NCBI GenBank assembly: GCA_001825565.1
Contig: MHXM01000101.1
Span: 292-18,692, forward strand
Reading direction: 5' to 3'
DNA length: 18,401 nucleotides
From: Desulfuromonadaceae bacterium GWC2_58_13
Lineage (GTDB): Bacteria; Desulfobacterota; Desulfuromonadia; Desulfuromonadales; Trichloromonadaceae
Positions 1-7,446 of this stretch are shown here, piece by piece (within the stretch, counting starts at the first letter, position 1; every line of letters begins with the position of its first letter). The position numbers and the translations under genes were made by a program. The notes beneath the pieces are model-generated. The model was not told where the DNA came from. It did no database searches and worked only from the letters and a program-made list of their open reading frames with translations.

Positions 1-558
1 AGCCCGCACCTCGTCCTTGGTCATTGCCCCCAGCGGAAAAATCACCCGCTGCATCTGTTGTTGGGTCAGGGTGAACAGGAAGTAGCTCTGATCCTTGGCC
101 GGATCGAGGCCCTTGCGCAACAGAAAACGGTCGCCCTCCGGCTCGATGCGGGCGTAATGGCCGGTGGCCAGAAAGTCGGCTTCGAGTTCGCGGGCGCGGC
201 GCAGCAGCAGTTCGAATTTGAGCACCTGATTGCAGAGCACACAGGGATTGGGGGTGCGGCCGGAAAAATAATCGTCGCAGAAGCGGTCGATCACCTGCCG
301 CTGGAAATCCTTTTCAAAATTGACCACGTAAAAGGGGATATCGAGCCCCTCGGCCACCCTCCGGGCATCATGCACGTCGTCGAGGGAACAGCAGGTGCCG
401 AAGGTTTCGCCGTTTTTCGCCGTGAACGAGGAGTAGTCCCAGATCTGCATGGTCATGCCGATGACCTCGTGCCCCTGCTCCTTGAGCAGCGCCGCTGTCA
501 CGCTGGAGTCGACCCCGCCGCTCATGGCGACGACGATGCGTTTTTTGGTTTCGAACAT
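1..558 (-). CDS. mnmA: tRNA-specific 2-thiouridylase MnmA (partial, 3' end beyond window)
   Basis: MnmA makes the 2-thio group of s2U34 in the Lys, Glu and Gln tRNAs, using sulfur relayed from a cysteine desulfurase; it acts in the cytoplasm. The reading frame runs from ATG 558 to the left window edge with no stop, giving 186 N-terminal residues, about half of a usual ~360 aa protein. Visible features are the N-terminal PP-loop SGGVDSS (residues 13-19), which activates the tRNA with ATP; the FGTCCS stretch; and TPNPCVLCN, whose second Cys matches the family's first catalytic cysteine; then ATGHYAR and KDQSYFLF. It is the last visible gene of the cysE-iscR-nifS-iscU-mnmA run, 130 bp after iscU, so the sulfur donor is encoded next to its user. 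The ribosome site is weak (AGAGAA). The second catalytic Cys lies outside the window. Confidence 0.95.
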   Translation of the reverse strand, partial: MFETKKRIVVAMSGGVDSSVTAALLKEQGHEVIGMTMQIWDYSSFTAKNGETFGTCCSLDDVHDARRVAEGLDIPFYVVNFEKDFQRQVIDRFCDDYFSGRTPNPCVLCNQVLKFELLLRRARELEADFLATGHYARIEPEGDRFLLRKGLDPAKDQSYFLFTLTQQQMQRVIFPLGAMTKDEVRA

Positions 559-582
559 GGTTCTCTGCAACCCATGATGACA

Positions 583-610
583 GTAGGGGCGCAGCATGCT
601 GCGCCCCTAC
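583..610. repeat. REP-like perfect palindrome
   Basis: A 28-bp perfect inverted repeat with two 14-base arms begins GTAGGGGCGCAGCA and ends in its exact complement. It lies in the iscU-mnmA gap. The GTAGGGGCG...CGCCCCTAC ends are shared with the next element, 16 bp away. Its form resembles REP / RAYT-type palindromic elements scattered between genes in many bacteria. No transposase is visible here. Confidence 0.75.
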
Positions 611-626
611 GCTTTTGGCAAACCAT

Positions 627-678
627 GTAGGGGCGACCCGGTGGGTCGTCCTTGGGCGAGGCACCGCCTCGCCCCTAC
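627..678. repeat. REP-like element with two nested hairpins
   Basis: A 52-bp element has the same terminal arms as its neighbour (GTAGGGGCG and CGCCCCTAC). Inside it are two hairpins: GACCC-GGT-GGGTC, and GGGCGAGGC-ACC-GCCTCGCCC. The outer stem competes with the second hairpin, so it can fold as a cloverleaf or as two stem-loops. In the operon transcript it would sit 10 nt after the iscU stop and could protect the upstream message or dampen mnmA expression; that effect is inference. Confidence 0.75.
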
Positions 679-688
679 ACAAGAATTC

Positions 689-1057
689 TTACGCCTGTTT
701 TTCTTTGTAGTTTCTGATCGCCTCGTGCAGCGCATCGGCGGCCAGATTGGAACAGTGCAGCTTCTGCGCCGGCAGACCGTCGAGGGCCTCGGCCACCGCG
801 GCATTGGTCAATTCAAGGGCCTCTTCAATGGTTTTGCCGATGGCCATTTCGGTCACCATCGACGAAGTCGCGATGGCCGCGCCGCAACCGAAGGTCTTGA
901 ATTTGACATCCTTGATGACGTTGTCCTCGACCTTGAGGAAGATTTTCATGATGTCGCCGCAGGAGGCATTGCCGACCTCGCCGACACCGTCGGCGTTTTC
1001 GATTTCCCCTACGTTGCGGGGATTGGAAAAGTGGTCCATAACCTTGTCAGAATACAT
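689..1057 (-). CDS. iscU: Fe-S cluster assembly scaffold IscU/NifU-N family
   Basis: A 122-residue scaffold on which Fe-S clusters are built before transfer to client proteins; sulfur comes from the desulfurase encoded just upstream. The three cluster-binding cysteines are present at C33 (NASCGD, with the usual Asp35), C58 (FGCGAAIA) and C102 (KLHCSNLAADAL). It is the single-domain IscU form: there is no central [2Fe-2S] domain and no C-terminal Nfu domain as in full-length nitrogen-fixation NifU. The start is ATG 1057, preceded by AAAGGAG at good spacing. It follows nifS by 61 bp and precedes mnmA across a gap filled by REP-like palindromes. It is probably co-transcribed in the cysE-iscR-nifS-iscU-mnmA operon and so under IscR control. 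Confidence 0.95.
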   Translation of the reverse strand: MYSDKVMDHFSNPRNVGEIENADGVGEVGNASCGDIMKIFLKVEDNVIKDVKFKTFGCGAAIATSSMVTEMAIGKTIEEALELTNAAVAEALDGLPAQKLHCSNLAADALHEAIRNYKEKQA

Positions 1058-1118
1058 GAGATTCTCCTTTATCCGAACTTCAACCAGATTCTTAAATATA
1101 GGATGGCAAACTATTGAC

Positions 1119-2333
1119 TTAATGTACTTTTCTGATCACCTGGCATTCCTCGCAGGTCATCGGTTCCGTGCGGTTGTACAGGGGACTCATTTCGCGCAGG
1201 CGCTGAACGATCGGCGGCAGCACCTCGAGAACATAATCGACCTCTTCCTCGGTGTTATCAATGCCGAGACTGAAACGGGTACTCGAATGCGCCAGAACCA
1301 CGTCGACGCACATGGCTCCCATGACGTGGGAAGGCTCCAGCGAACCGGAGGTGCAGGCCGAGCCGGAGGAAGCGGCAATCCCCTTCATGTCGAAATTGAG
1401 CAGCAGCGACTCGCCCTCGATGTAGGCGAAACTCACATTCAGGGTGTTCGGCAGACGCAGGTCCGGGTCGGGATGACCGTTGAGCTTGATTTCCGAAACC
1501 GCCCCGATAATTCCCTGCTCCAGCTTGTCCCGCAGGCGACGGATGCGGGCGGCATCTTCGCCGAGGTGACTGCCGGCCAGCTCGCAGGCGACGCCGAGGC
1601 CAACGATACCGGCCACGTTGTGGGTTCCGGCCCGCCGGTTGCGCTCCTGGTGCCCGCCGTGCATGAACGGGGTCAGCCGGGTACCGCGGCGGATGTAGAT
1701 GGCGCCAACGCCCTTGGGGGCGCCGATCTTGTGCCCGGAGAGAACCAGCAGATCAACCTTGGCTTTCTGCACGTCGACGGGCACCTTGCCAACGGCCTGC
1801 ACCGCGTCGGTGTGGAAACGAACTTTGTATTTGCGGGCGATGGCGCCGATTGCTTCGATGGGATAGAGGTTGCCGGTCTCGTTGTTGGCCCACATGACCG
1901 AAATCAGGATGGTCTTGTCGGTAATGGCGGCTTCGAGGTCGGCCAGATTGAGCATGCCGTTGTGATCGACGGGCAGATAGGTGACCCGGATCCCCTGTTT
2001 TTCAAGGGACTTGCAGGTTTCCAGAATAGCAGGGTGCTCCACCGTGGTGGTGATGATGTGATCCCCTTTATCGCGTAACGCATCGACCGTCCCTTTCAGG
2101 GACATGTTGTCGCCCTCGCTGCCGCAGGAGATGAAAACAATCTCGGCCGGCGAACAGTTGATCAGTTTGGCCACCTGCTCGCGGGCCTTTTCCACCGCTC
2201 CGCTCACCGCCCGCCCGGCCCAGTGGACACTGGAAGGATTGCCGAACTGTTCCCGATAAAAAGGCAGCATGGCCTCCAGAACTTCGGCCCTGACTGCCGT
2301 GGTGGCGTTGTTGTCCATGTAAATGCGTTTCAC
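1119..2333 (-). CDS. nifS: Cysteine desulfurase (NifS/IscS)
   Basis: A PLP-dependent desulfurase (404 aa) that converts cysteine to alanine and leaves a persulfide for IscU and MnmA. Key residues are visible: DNNATT at the N-terminus, H100 in VEHPAI, HTDAVQA, the PLP lysine K202 in SGHKIGAPKG, RRAGTHN, and the persulfide cysteine C327 in SSGSACTSGSLEPSHV, the NifS/IscS-type loop. The C-terminus carries an extra CEEC pair. The start is GTG 2333 (protein begins MKRIYMDNN), chosen because AGGAGG lies 7 nt upstream. It is 46 bp after iscR and 61 bp before iscU. NifS and IscS cannot be told apart by sequence alone; with no nif genes in view, a general housekeeping role is more likely. Confidence 0.96.
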   Translation of the reverse strand: MKRIYMDNNATTAVRAEVLEAMLPFYREQFGNPSSVHWAGRAVSGAVEKAREQVAKLINCSPAEIVFISCGSEGDNMSLKGTVDALRDKGDHIITTTVEHPAILETCKSLEKQGIRVTYLPVDHNGMLNLADLEAAITDKTILISVMWANNETGNLYPIEAIGAIARKYKVRFHTDAVQAVGKVPVDVQKAKVDLLVLSGHKIGAPKGVGAIYIRRGTRLTPFMHGGHQERNRRAGTHNVAGIVGLGVACELAGSHLGEDAARIRRLRDKLEQGIIGAVSEIKLNGHPDPDLRLPNTLNVSFAYIEGESLLLNFDMKGIAASSGSACTSGSLEPSHVMGAMCVDVVLAHSSTRFSLGIDNTEEEVDYVLEVLPPIVQRLREMSPLYNRTEPMTCEECQVIRKVH

Positions 2334-2379
2334 TTCACAACCTCCTGATAACGATATTTCAGATATGGTTTCAATCTCG

Positions 2380-2802
2380 TCACGAGTTGATTTTACCCTC
2401 GGCTTCCCGGGTCAGGTCCTCCAGGGTGATGGATGCCAGAAAATTCCGGATCCGTCCCCCCAACCCCTGCCAGACGCTCTGGGTGACACATTGGGTTTTA
2501 CAGTTGCAACGGCCATCGTTGTCCATGCACGACACCGGAACCAGCGATTCTTCGACGCTTTCGATAATTTCATCGACCCGAATCTGGTCGGCTGGCCGGG
2601 CCAGCACGTATCCTCCACCGGGACCCCGCACGCTGTCAACAATTTTGCCGCGACGCAGTTTTACAAACAGCTGTTCAAGATAGGTCAGGGAAATTTCCTC
2701 CCTGGTCGATATATCCTTGAGTGATACCGGCGCCCCCCGGGCATAGAGATTCAAACTCACCATGGCGCGAACCGCATACTGGCCCTTGGTCGAAAGTTTC
2801 AT
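2380..2802 (-). CDS. iscR: Rrf2-family Fe-S cluster regulator IscR
   Basis: A 140-residue winged-helix transcription factor that senses Fe-S status and represses isc operons when it carries a cluster. It begins MKLSTKGQYAVRAM, the classic Rrf2 start, followed by the helix-turn-helix around residues 28-50 and the GGGYVLARP wing (62-70). The cluster-binding loop has Cys at 92, 99, 101 and 105. In E. coli IscR the ligands are three Cys and His107; here the aligned position is Gln108 (CVTQSVW against CLTHALW), so the fourth ligand differs or is absent. Its ATG overlaps the cysE stop in an ATGA arrangement, implying translational coupling. A site matching the IscR type 1 consensus lies upstream of cysE, so autoregulation is likely. 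Confidence 0.93.
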   Translation of the reverse strand: MKLSTKGQYAVRAMVSLNLYARGAPVSLKDISTREEISLTYLEQLFVKLRRGKIVDSVRGPGGGYVLARPADQIRVDEIIESVEESLVPVSCMDNDGRCNCKTQCVTQSVWQGLGGRIRNFLASITLEDLTREAEGKINS

Positions 2803-3503
2803 TCCGTTTTGTTCATCTTTCTTTTGGCCGGGACCGGTTTCCCGGTCGGTTTTTCAGTTTGCTTTTCGGTCAGCTTGTTGACTTTGATCTCAAGAGCGCG
2901 AATCTGATCGAACAGGCAGGAAATAGCCTTGGCCTCCGGGTCCGGCAGCTGGCCGTGCTCGAGATCGGCGCGCTGTTCGGGTTTCTGCCCATCGGAAATG
3001 ACAATCCGTCCGGGCACCCCAACCACCGTCGAGTTGGGGGGTACTTCCTTGACCACCACCGAGTTAGAACCGATCTTACTATTGTCACCGACCTTAAAAG
3101 GTCCGAGAATCTTGGCGCCCGAACCGACGACGACATTATTGCCCAGGGTCGGATGTCGCTTCTCCTTGGCCCAGGAGGTTCCTCCCAGGGTAACTCCGTG
3201 ATACAGGGTACAGTTGTCGCCAATTTCGGCGGTTTCGCCAATCACCACCCCCATGCCGTGATCGATAAAAAATCCCTTGCCGATTTTGGCGCCGGGGTGA
3301 ATTTCAATCCCGGTCATAAAACGGGCCAGGTGGGAAACCAGTCGCCCCAAAAAATAGAATTTTCTCCGCCAAAGGGCGTGGGACACACGGTGCAGGAGAA
3401 CCGCATGAAATCCCGGATAACAGAAATAGACCTCCAACACGCTCCGAACAGCGGGGTCACGATCAAATACAACCTGAATGTCTTCTTTTAAGGTCGCAAA
3501 CAC
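2799..3503 (-). CDS. cysE: Serine O-acetyltransferase (EpsC-type CysE)
   Basis: This enzyme transfers acetyl from acetyl-CoA to serine, giving O-acetylserine, the precursor of cysteine. The product is 234 aa, with a helical N-terminus and a left-handed beta-helix of hexapeptide repeats (about residues 65-160): EIHPGAKIGKG, the catalytic His82 in IDHGMG, IGETAEIG, YHGVTLGGT and GVPGRIV. A charged tail rich in Lys and Glu follows (about 165-234). The start is GTG 3503 because GGAG lies 8 nt upstream; an in-frame ATG at 3554 is rejected because it falls inside the promoter spacer, upstream of the predicted transcript start. It is first in the operon and overlaps iscR by ATGA, so cysteine supply is wired to Fe-S assembly. 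Confidence 0.93.
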   Translation of the reverse strand: MFATLKEDIQVVFDRDPAVRSVLEVYFCYPGFHAVLLHRVSHALWRRKFYFLGRLVSHLARFMTGIEIHPGAKIGKGFFIDHGMGVVIGETAEIGDNCTLYHGVTLGGTSWAKEKRHPTLGNNVVVGSGAKILGPFKVGDNSKIGSNSVVVKEVPPNSTVVGVPGRIVISDGQKPEQRADLEHGQLPDPEAKAISCLFDQIRALEIKVNKLTEKQTEKPTGKPVPAKRKMNKTE

Positions 3504-3544
3504 AATAGATCTCCTCTCAGGCATGCCGGGGGCATTTCTGTTAA

Positions 3545-3573
3545 TCGATAACATACCTGATTGTTTCTGTCAA
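3545..3573 (-). promoter_or_regulatory. Promoter of the cysE-iscR-nifS-iscU-mnmA operon
   Basis: On the minus strand a perfect -35 TTGACA (3573-3568) is followed after 17 nt by TATCGA (3550-3545), preceded by TGT as an extended -10. Transcription would begin near 3538, leaving a leader of about 35 nt with the GGAG ribosome site before the GTG start of cysE. The weak -10 fits a regulated promoter. Confidence 0.7.
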
Positions 3574-3577
3574 CTAT
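3553..3577 (-). promoter_or_regulatory. Type 1 IscR binding site
   Basis: The 25 bases read on the minus strand fit the E. coli type 1 IscR consensus, as I recall it, at 23 of 25 positions. Half-sites are ATAGTTGAC and ATCAGGTAT around a GAAAC centre. The site overlaps the -35 box and spacer, where binding would block RNA polymerase, as at the E. coli iscR promoter. Since an IscR gene is second in the operon, autorepression by cluster-bound IscR is the likely mode. The match was made by eye. Confidence 0.75.
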
Positions 3578-3624
3578 TTTGCCCGGTTCGAGGGCTGCGG
3601 AAACAACACGGAAAAGATGGGGTA

Positions 3625-5676
3625 TTACGAAGGTTTCGGAAGGGAAAATGTAAAGCGGCTGCCCTTGCCCAACTGACTCTCGACCCAGATTTTGCCATGG
3701 TGGGCTTCGACAATTTTTCGACAGATATACAGCCCCAAACCACTGCCAACCAGGGAATCCTGTTTGTCGACCTGGGAAAACTCTTGAAACAGCTCGGGGA
3801 AACTCTCTTCGGGGATTCCCTTCCCGGTATCCTCGATCACCAGACAGACCAATGCGCCCGCATCTTCAAGACGCACGCGGATATCTCCACCGGCAGGCGT
3901 GAACTTGATGGCGTTACCCAACAGGTTGACTAATACCCGATAAATATTCTCTTCATCAAAAAGGGCTAAACAGGTGTCTGGAAATTGCGTGTGCAAGTGC
4001 AAGGACTTTTTATTCACCAGGCTTTCATGATCGTGCAGAAACCGGCTAACCGACTTCACCAGATCTCCGGCCCGCACATCGAGGGTCATTTTCCCGGAAT
4101 CGAGCCGAGACAGGTCGAGCAGGTTGTTAATGAGGTCGACCAGGCGGTCGGCGGCATCAACCACCTCCATGACGTAACTGCGTTGGTCATGGGTAAGTTG
4201 AGACTGGTCGGTTTCAGCAAGCAGGGCACAGTATCCGCTGACGATGGTCACCGGGGTGCGAAGTTCATGCGCAGCCGTATTGAGAAATTCCGCCCGTGCG
4301 CGATCGGCCTGCAAAAGCTTGGCATTGGCGTCCTCCAGGGACGCTTTGATCTGGAGCAGATCGTCTTCGATCATGCGTTTTTCCGTCACGTCGCGAAACG
4401 CGGCCACTCGCAGTTGGTCATGGGGCAGTTGTTCGCCGATACTCACCGAAAAAATAAACGATTGCCCGTTTCGCGAGGTAAACGGCATGTCAAAACGGGC
4501 ATGGTTCAAATTCTCACGTGCTTTTTTTTCAAGGCAAGCCCGAAGCAGGGCGTCAACTTCGTCTCCAAACAAATCCACGAGAGACCGGCCCTGCAGCTCC
4601 ACGCGGGCATAACCAACCATCTCCAGCATGCAGCGGTTGGCAAATACCACCTGACCCGAGTCGGAAAAGGCGATGAGTCCTTCCGAAGCGTGTTCGAAAA
4701 GGTGCTCGTAGATTTCCTTGATCTTCAGGTCAGCTTCGAGACGACTCTTGATATCGCGCAGAGATTCGGCTTCTTCCCAGAGGAGGTCAAAAAAGTTATT
4801 ACTCTTGAGAGCCGCCACGACCACGTTGGAAACCAACCGGCAGAAGGCAATATCTTCGAGGGGAACTCCGCCATCCCGGTGGGCGATCCGCACAATAATC
4901 GCCCCGACAACCCGTGGGGCATGAACGACGGGGAACACCATGATCGCGCCGATATCCCGGTCTTCAAATGCCGGCAGAATATCGGCCATCAACGGGTTAC
5001 GGGAGACATCTTCTATCAATAAAGGCTTGGCCGTCGCCATGACCCGGCGGATTTCTGGGTAATGATTCAGATCAATGCGAAATGAAGGCCGTAACAGATC
5101 CGCCGTGGTCGCCACGACAAAACAGCTGTCCTCGTCCTCTCGTATCAAAGCAATGGAACAACGGTCAACGTCCTCAAGATGTTGAGAAATTTTGCGGACG
5201 ATCTCCTTCAGGGCCGTGCCGGCGTCGGTAGCGGTGATGACCGCATCGGAAATTTCAAGCAAGGCATCATAGTGCCTGGCTTTGTTGTTATTACTTTTGA
5301 GAAATTGTTTCTTCAGGAGATTGCCTTTGATCCGGGCAATCAACTCGGAACGATTAAACGGCTTGGAAATGTAATCGTCGGCGCCAACCTGGAAGGGGTT
5401 GACCGAGGCTTCCATGTCACGGTAGGCGGTCATCAAAATAATCGGGGTATGAGCCAGGGCGGCCTGGTTTCTGAGATAGCTGCAGACAACAAGGCCATCC
5501 CAATCAGGCATGACCAGATCGACGAGAACCACATCCGGAAGAATGTCGCAGGCAATCCGGCAGCCCTCTTCACCTCCGGCGGCCTGAATGACCTGGAATC
5601 CGGCTTCGTTAAGAATATCCTCCAGAATCTGGCGGATCATCCGGTCATCGTCAATGACCAGAACGGTCGGCTTCAT
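3625..5676 (-). CDS. Hybrid sensor histidine kinase (REC-GAF-PAS-HisKA-HATPase)
   Basis: A 683-residue cytoplasmic signalling protein without membrane segments. In order: a receiver domain (1-120) with the acidic pocket DDD at 9-11, phospho-acceptor Asp53 (VLVDLVMPDWDG), Thr83 and Lys105 (SKPF); a GAF-like domain (about 135-290); a PAS domain (about 325-435, FANRCMLEMVGYARVELQG); a HisKA helix pair with phospho-acceptor His470 (AAHELRTP); and an HATPase with N box (NLLGNAIKFTP), G1 (EDTGKGIP) and G2 (GSGLGLYICRKIVEAHHG). An N-terminal receiver suggests it is driven by another kinase as well as by GAF/PAS ligands. Start ATG 5676 has GGAGGG just upstream; an ATG 15 bases earlier lacks a ribosome site. 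No partner regulator is adjacent, so its target is unknown. Confidence 0.93.
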   Translation of the reverse strand: MKPTVLVIDDDRMIRQILEDILNEAGFQVIQAAGGEEGCRIACDILPDVVLVDLVMPDWDGLVVCSYLRNQAALAHTPIILMTAYRDMEASVNPFQVGADDYISKPFNRSELIARIKGNLLKKQFLKSNNNKARHYDALLEISDAVITATDAGTALKEIVRKISQHLEDVDRCSIALIREDEDSCFVVATTADLLRPSFRIDLNHYPEIRRVMATAKPLLIEDVSRNPLMADILPAFEDRDIGAIMVFPVVHAPRVVGAIIVRIAHRDGGVPLEDIAFCRLVSNVVVAALKSNNFFDLLWEEAESLRDIKSRLEADLKIKEIYEHLFEHASEGLIAFSDSGQVVFANRCMLEMVGYARVELQGRSLVDLFGDEVDALLRACLEKKARENLNHARFDMPFTSRNGQSFIFSVSIGEQLPHDQLRVAAFRDVTEKRMIEDDLLQIKASLEDANAKLLQADRARAEFLNTAAHELRTPVTIVSGYCALLAETDQSQLTHDQRSYVMEVVDAADRLVDLINNLLDLSRLDSGKMTLDVRAGDLVKSVSRFLHDHESLVNKKSLHLHTQFPDTCLALFDEENIYRVLVNLLGNAIKFTPAGGDIRVRLEDAGALVCLVIEDTGKGIPEESFPELFQEFSQVDKQDSLVGSGLGLYICRKIVEAHHGKIWVESQLGKGSRFTFSLPKPS

Positions 5677-5727
5677 ATCGCCCTCCAACATTCAATTAAA
5701 ATCGGCATGGGATTTGGGAATCGTTAA

Positions 5728-5757
5728 ACTCTACTTGAAGAAACCCATTCCGGTCAA
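5728..5757 (-). promoter_or_regulatory. Candidate promoter of the histidine kinase gene
   Basis: On the minus strand TTGACC (5757-5752) and TAGAGT (5733-5728) are separated by 18 nt, about 50 nt upstream of the kinase start. The boxes score 5/6 and 4/6 against sigma70 consensus. No terminator is obvious after ilvA, so read-through is also possible. Confidence 0.4.
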
Positions 5758-5811
5758 TCAGTAGAAGTCTGTATTTTGTCGCCAAATCCCAACAATGCAC
5801 CGTCAATCATC

Positions 5812-7320
5812 TCAAAGAAAAAGTCGATAGGCCTGATTGGCCGATTCCTCGACGTAGCGGTAGCCCAGATCCTGCAGAAACGACCGGAACGCCGGTTCCT
5901 CGCCACCCGGAATTTCCAGACCGATCAGCACCCGCCCGTAATCGCCTCCCTGCAACCGGTAATGAAACAGCGAGATATTCCAGTTTTCTCCCATGGTGCC
6001 AAGAAACCGGGTCAGCGCACCGGGGCGCTCGGGAAACCAGAACCGATACAATACCTCACGGCCAACCTCGGCCGAGCGGCCGCCCACCATGTAGCGGATA
6101 TGGGTTTTGGCCAATTCGTTGTCGGTCAGATCGATGTTGTAAAATCCACTATCCGTCAGCTGCCGGCTGAAAGAAAGCCGCTCCTCCTCGTCCCGGATCG
6201 ACAGGCCGACGAAGATCTGCGCCTGTTCCCGTCCCGCCAGCCGGTAATTGAACTCGGTGATGTTGCGTTCCTCGCCGATCTCGGCGCAAAACCGCTTGAG
6301 GGAGCCGGGCTGTTCGGGGATGGTGACCGCGAACAGCGCCTCCTGCTTCTCGCCGATCTGGGTCCGTTCGGCAACGTAGCGCAGGCGCTCGAAGTTCATG
6401 TTGGCCCCCGAGTTGATCGCCACCAGGGTCTGGCCGCTGATTTTGTGCTCGCGAACATATTTTTTCAACCCCGCCATGCCGAGCGCCCCGGCCGGTTCGA
6501 CGATGGAGCGGGTGCTCTGGTAGATGCTTTTGATGGCACTGCACAGCTCGTCGGTATCGACCCGGACGATCTCGTCGACGAACCGGCGACAGAGGTCGAA
6601 AGTCAGCCGGCCGACTTCGCGCACCGCCACGCCGTCGGCGAAAATCCCCACCGAATCGAGGCTGACCCGGCGGCCGGCCCGTAGCGATTGAAACATGGCG
6701 TCGCTGTCCACCGGCTCGACCCCGATGATTTTCACCTCGGGGCAGAGGGCCTTGAGATAGCCGGCCATGCCGGCGATCAAACCGCCGCCGCCGACCGGCA
6801 CGAAGACGGCATCCATCCGCCCGGCGGTCTGCCGCAGCAGCTCGTCGGCCACGGTCCCCTGGCCGGCGATCACCAGCTCATCGTCGAAAGGGTGAATAAA
6901 AACCATCCCGGTCTGCGCAATCAGCCGATTGCAGTGATCCTGCGCCTCGGAATAGCTGTCGCCGTGCAGCAGGACTTCGCCGCCCATGCGCCGGACCGCG
7001 TCGACCTTGATCTGAGGGGTGGTTTTCGGCATAACGATAAGGGCGCGAATGCCCAGCTTCCGGGCGGAAAACGCGACCCCCTGGGCATGATTGCCGGCCG
7101 AGGCGGCAATCACGCCCCGTTGCTGTTCCTCGGTCGAAAGATGAGCCATCCGGTTGTAAGCCCCGCGCAGCTTGAAGGAAAAAACCGGTTGCAGATCTTC
7201 CCGCTTGAGCAGCACCCGGTTGTTCAGGGCCGCCGACAGCACCGGCGCCTCATCCAGCGGCGTTTCCACGGCAGCTTCGTACACCCTTGAGGTAAGTATC
7301 TGTTTAAGTAGTTTCTGCAT
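5812..7320 (-). CDS. ilvA: Threonine ammonia-lyase, biosynthetic (IlvA, long form)
   Basis: A PLP enzyme that deaminates threonine to 2-oxobutyrate, the first committed step to isoleucine. At 502 aa it matches the long allosteric form (E. coli 514 aa). The catalytic part carries the PLP lysine K50 in FSFKLRGAYN, SAGNHAQG (74-81) and the phosphate loop VGGGGLIAG. Two C-terminal ACT-like regulatory domains follow: ALFAVTIPEQPGSLKRFC...ITEFNYR and YRFWFPERPGALTRFLG...NISLFHYR; in E. coli these bind isoleucine (inhibitor) and valine (activator). Start ATG 7320 has GGGGA 5 nt upstream and fits the family N-terminus. An intrinsic terminator lies only 12 nt before the start codon, so expression must pass through it. 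Confidence 0.96.
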   Translation of the reverse strand: MQKLLKQILTSRVYEAAVETPLDEAPVLSAALNNRVLLKREDLQPVFSFKLRGAYNRMAHLSTEEQQRGVIAASAGNHAQGVAFSARKLGIRALIVMPKTTPQIKVDAVRRMGGEVLLHGDSYSEAQDHCNRLIAQTGMVFIHPFDDELVIAGQGTVADELLRQTAGRMDAVFVPVGGGGLIAGMAGYLKALCPEVKIIGVEPVDSDAMFQSLRAGRRVSLDSVGIFADGVAVREVGRLTFDLCRRFVDEIVRVDTDELCSAIKSIYQSTRSIVEPAGALGMAGLKKYVREHKISGQTLVAINSGANMNFERLRYVAERTQIGEKQEALFAVTIPEQPGSLKRFCAEIGEERNITEFNYRLAGREQAQIFVGLSIRDEEERLSFSRQLTDSGFYNIDLTDNELAKTHIRYMVGGRSAEVGREVLYRFWFPERPGALTRFLGTMGENWNISLFHYRLQGGDYGRVLIGLEIPGGEEPAFRSFLQDLGYRYVEESANQAYRLFL

Positions 7321-7332
7321 GGCATCCCCGAC

Positions 7333-7364
7333 AAAAAAGCGGCGGGCTGCAAACCCGCGCGCTT
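7333..7364 (-). terminator. Intrinsic terminator or attenuator directly before ilvA
   Basis: On the minus strand a GC-rich stem (AAGCG-c-GCGGG, loop TTTGCAG, then CCCGC-CGCTT) runs straight into six T residues at 7338-7333. This is a strong Rho-independent terminator for transcripts coming from the thiolase side. Only 12 nt separate the T-run from the ilvA ATG. An upstream CGGGCT (minus strand, 7386-7381) is complementary to AGCCCG in the 3' arm and could form a competing antiterminator. Confidence 0.75.
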
Positions 7365-7446
7365 GGTGAAAGTGACAAATAGCCCGAACTATTAACTACA
7401 ACGGATGCCCATTAAAATCTACTTGATTATTGTAAATTCGATCGGT

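Noticed and set aside
1058..1118. Possible internal promoter between nifS and iscU
   Set aside because: AT-rich, but no pair of -35/-10 boxes at acceptable spacing was found.
747..2078. Long plus-strand frame of 443 codons
   Set aside because: It is antisense to nifS and iscU, which have full family motifs, and the translation shows no recognisable domain. It is a GC-rich shadow.
3504..3554. Upstream ATG for cysE
   Set aside because: The ATG at 3554 lies inside the promoter spacer and upstream of the predicted transcript start; the GTG at 3503 has a proper ribosome site.
3985..5022. Plus-strand frame of 345 codons
   Set aside because: Antisense shadow of the histidine kinase; no ribosome site or known motif.
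7401..7421. Leader peptide MGIRCS before ilvA
   Set aside because: It has no ribosome site and only one isoleucine codon, so classical leader-peptide attenuation is not supported.
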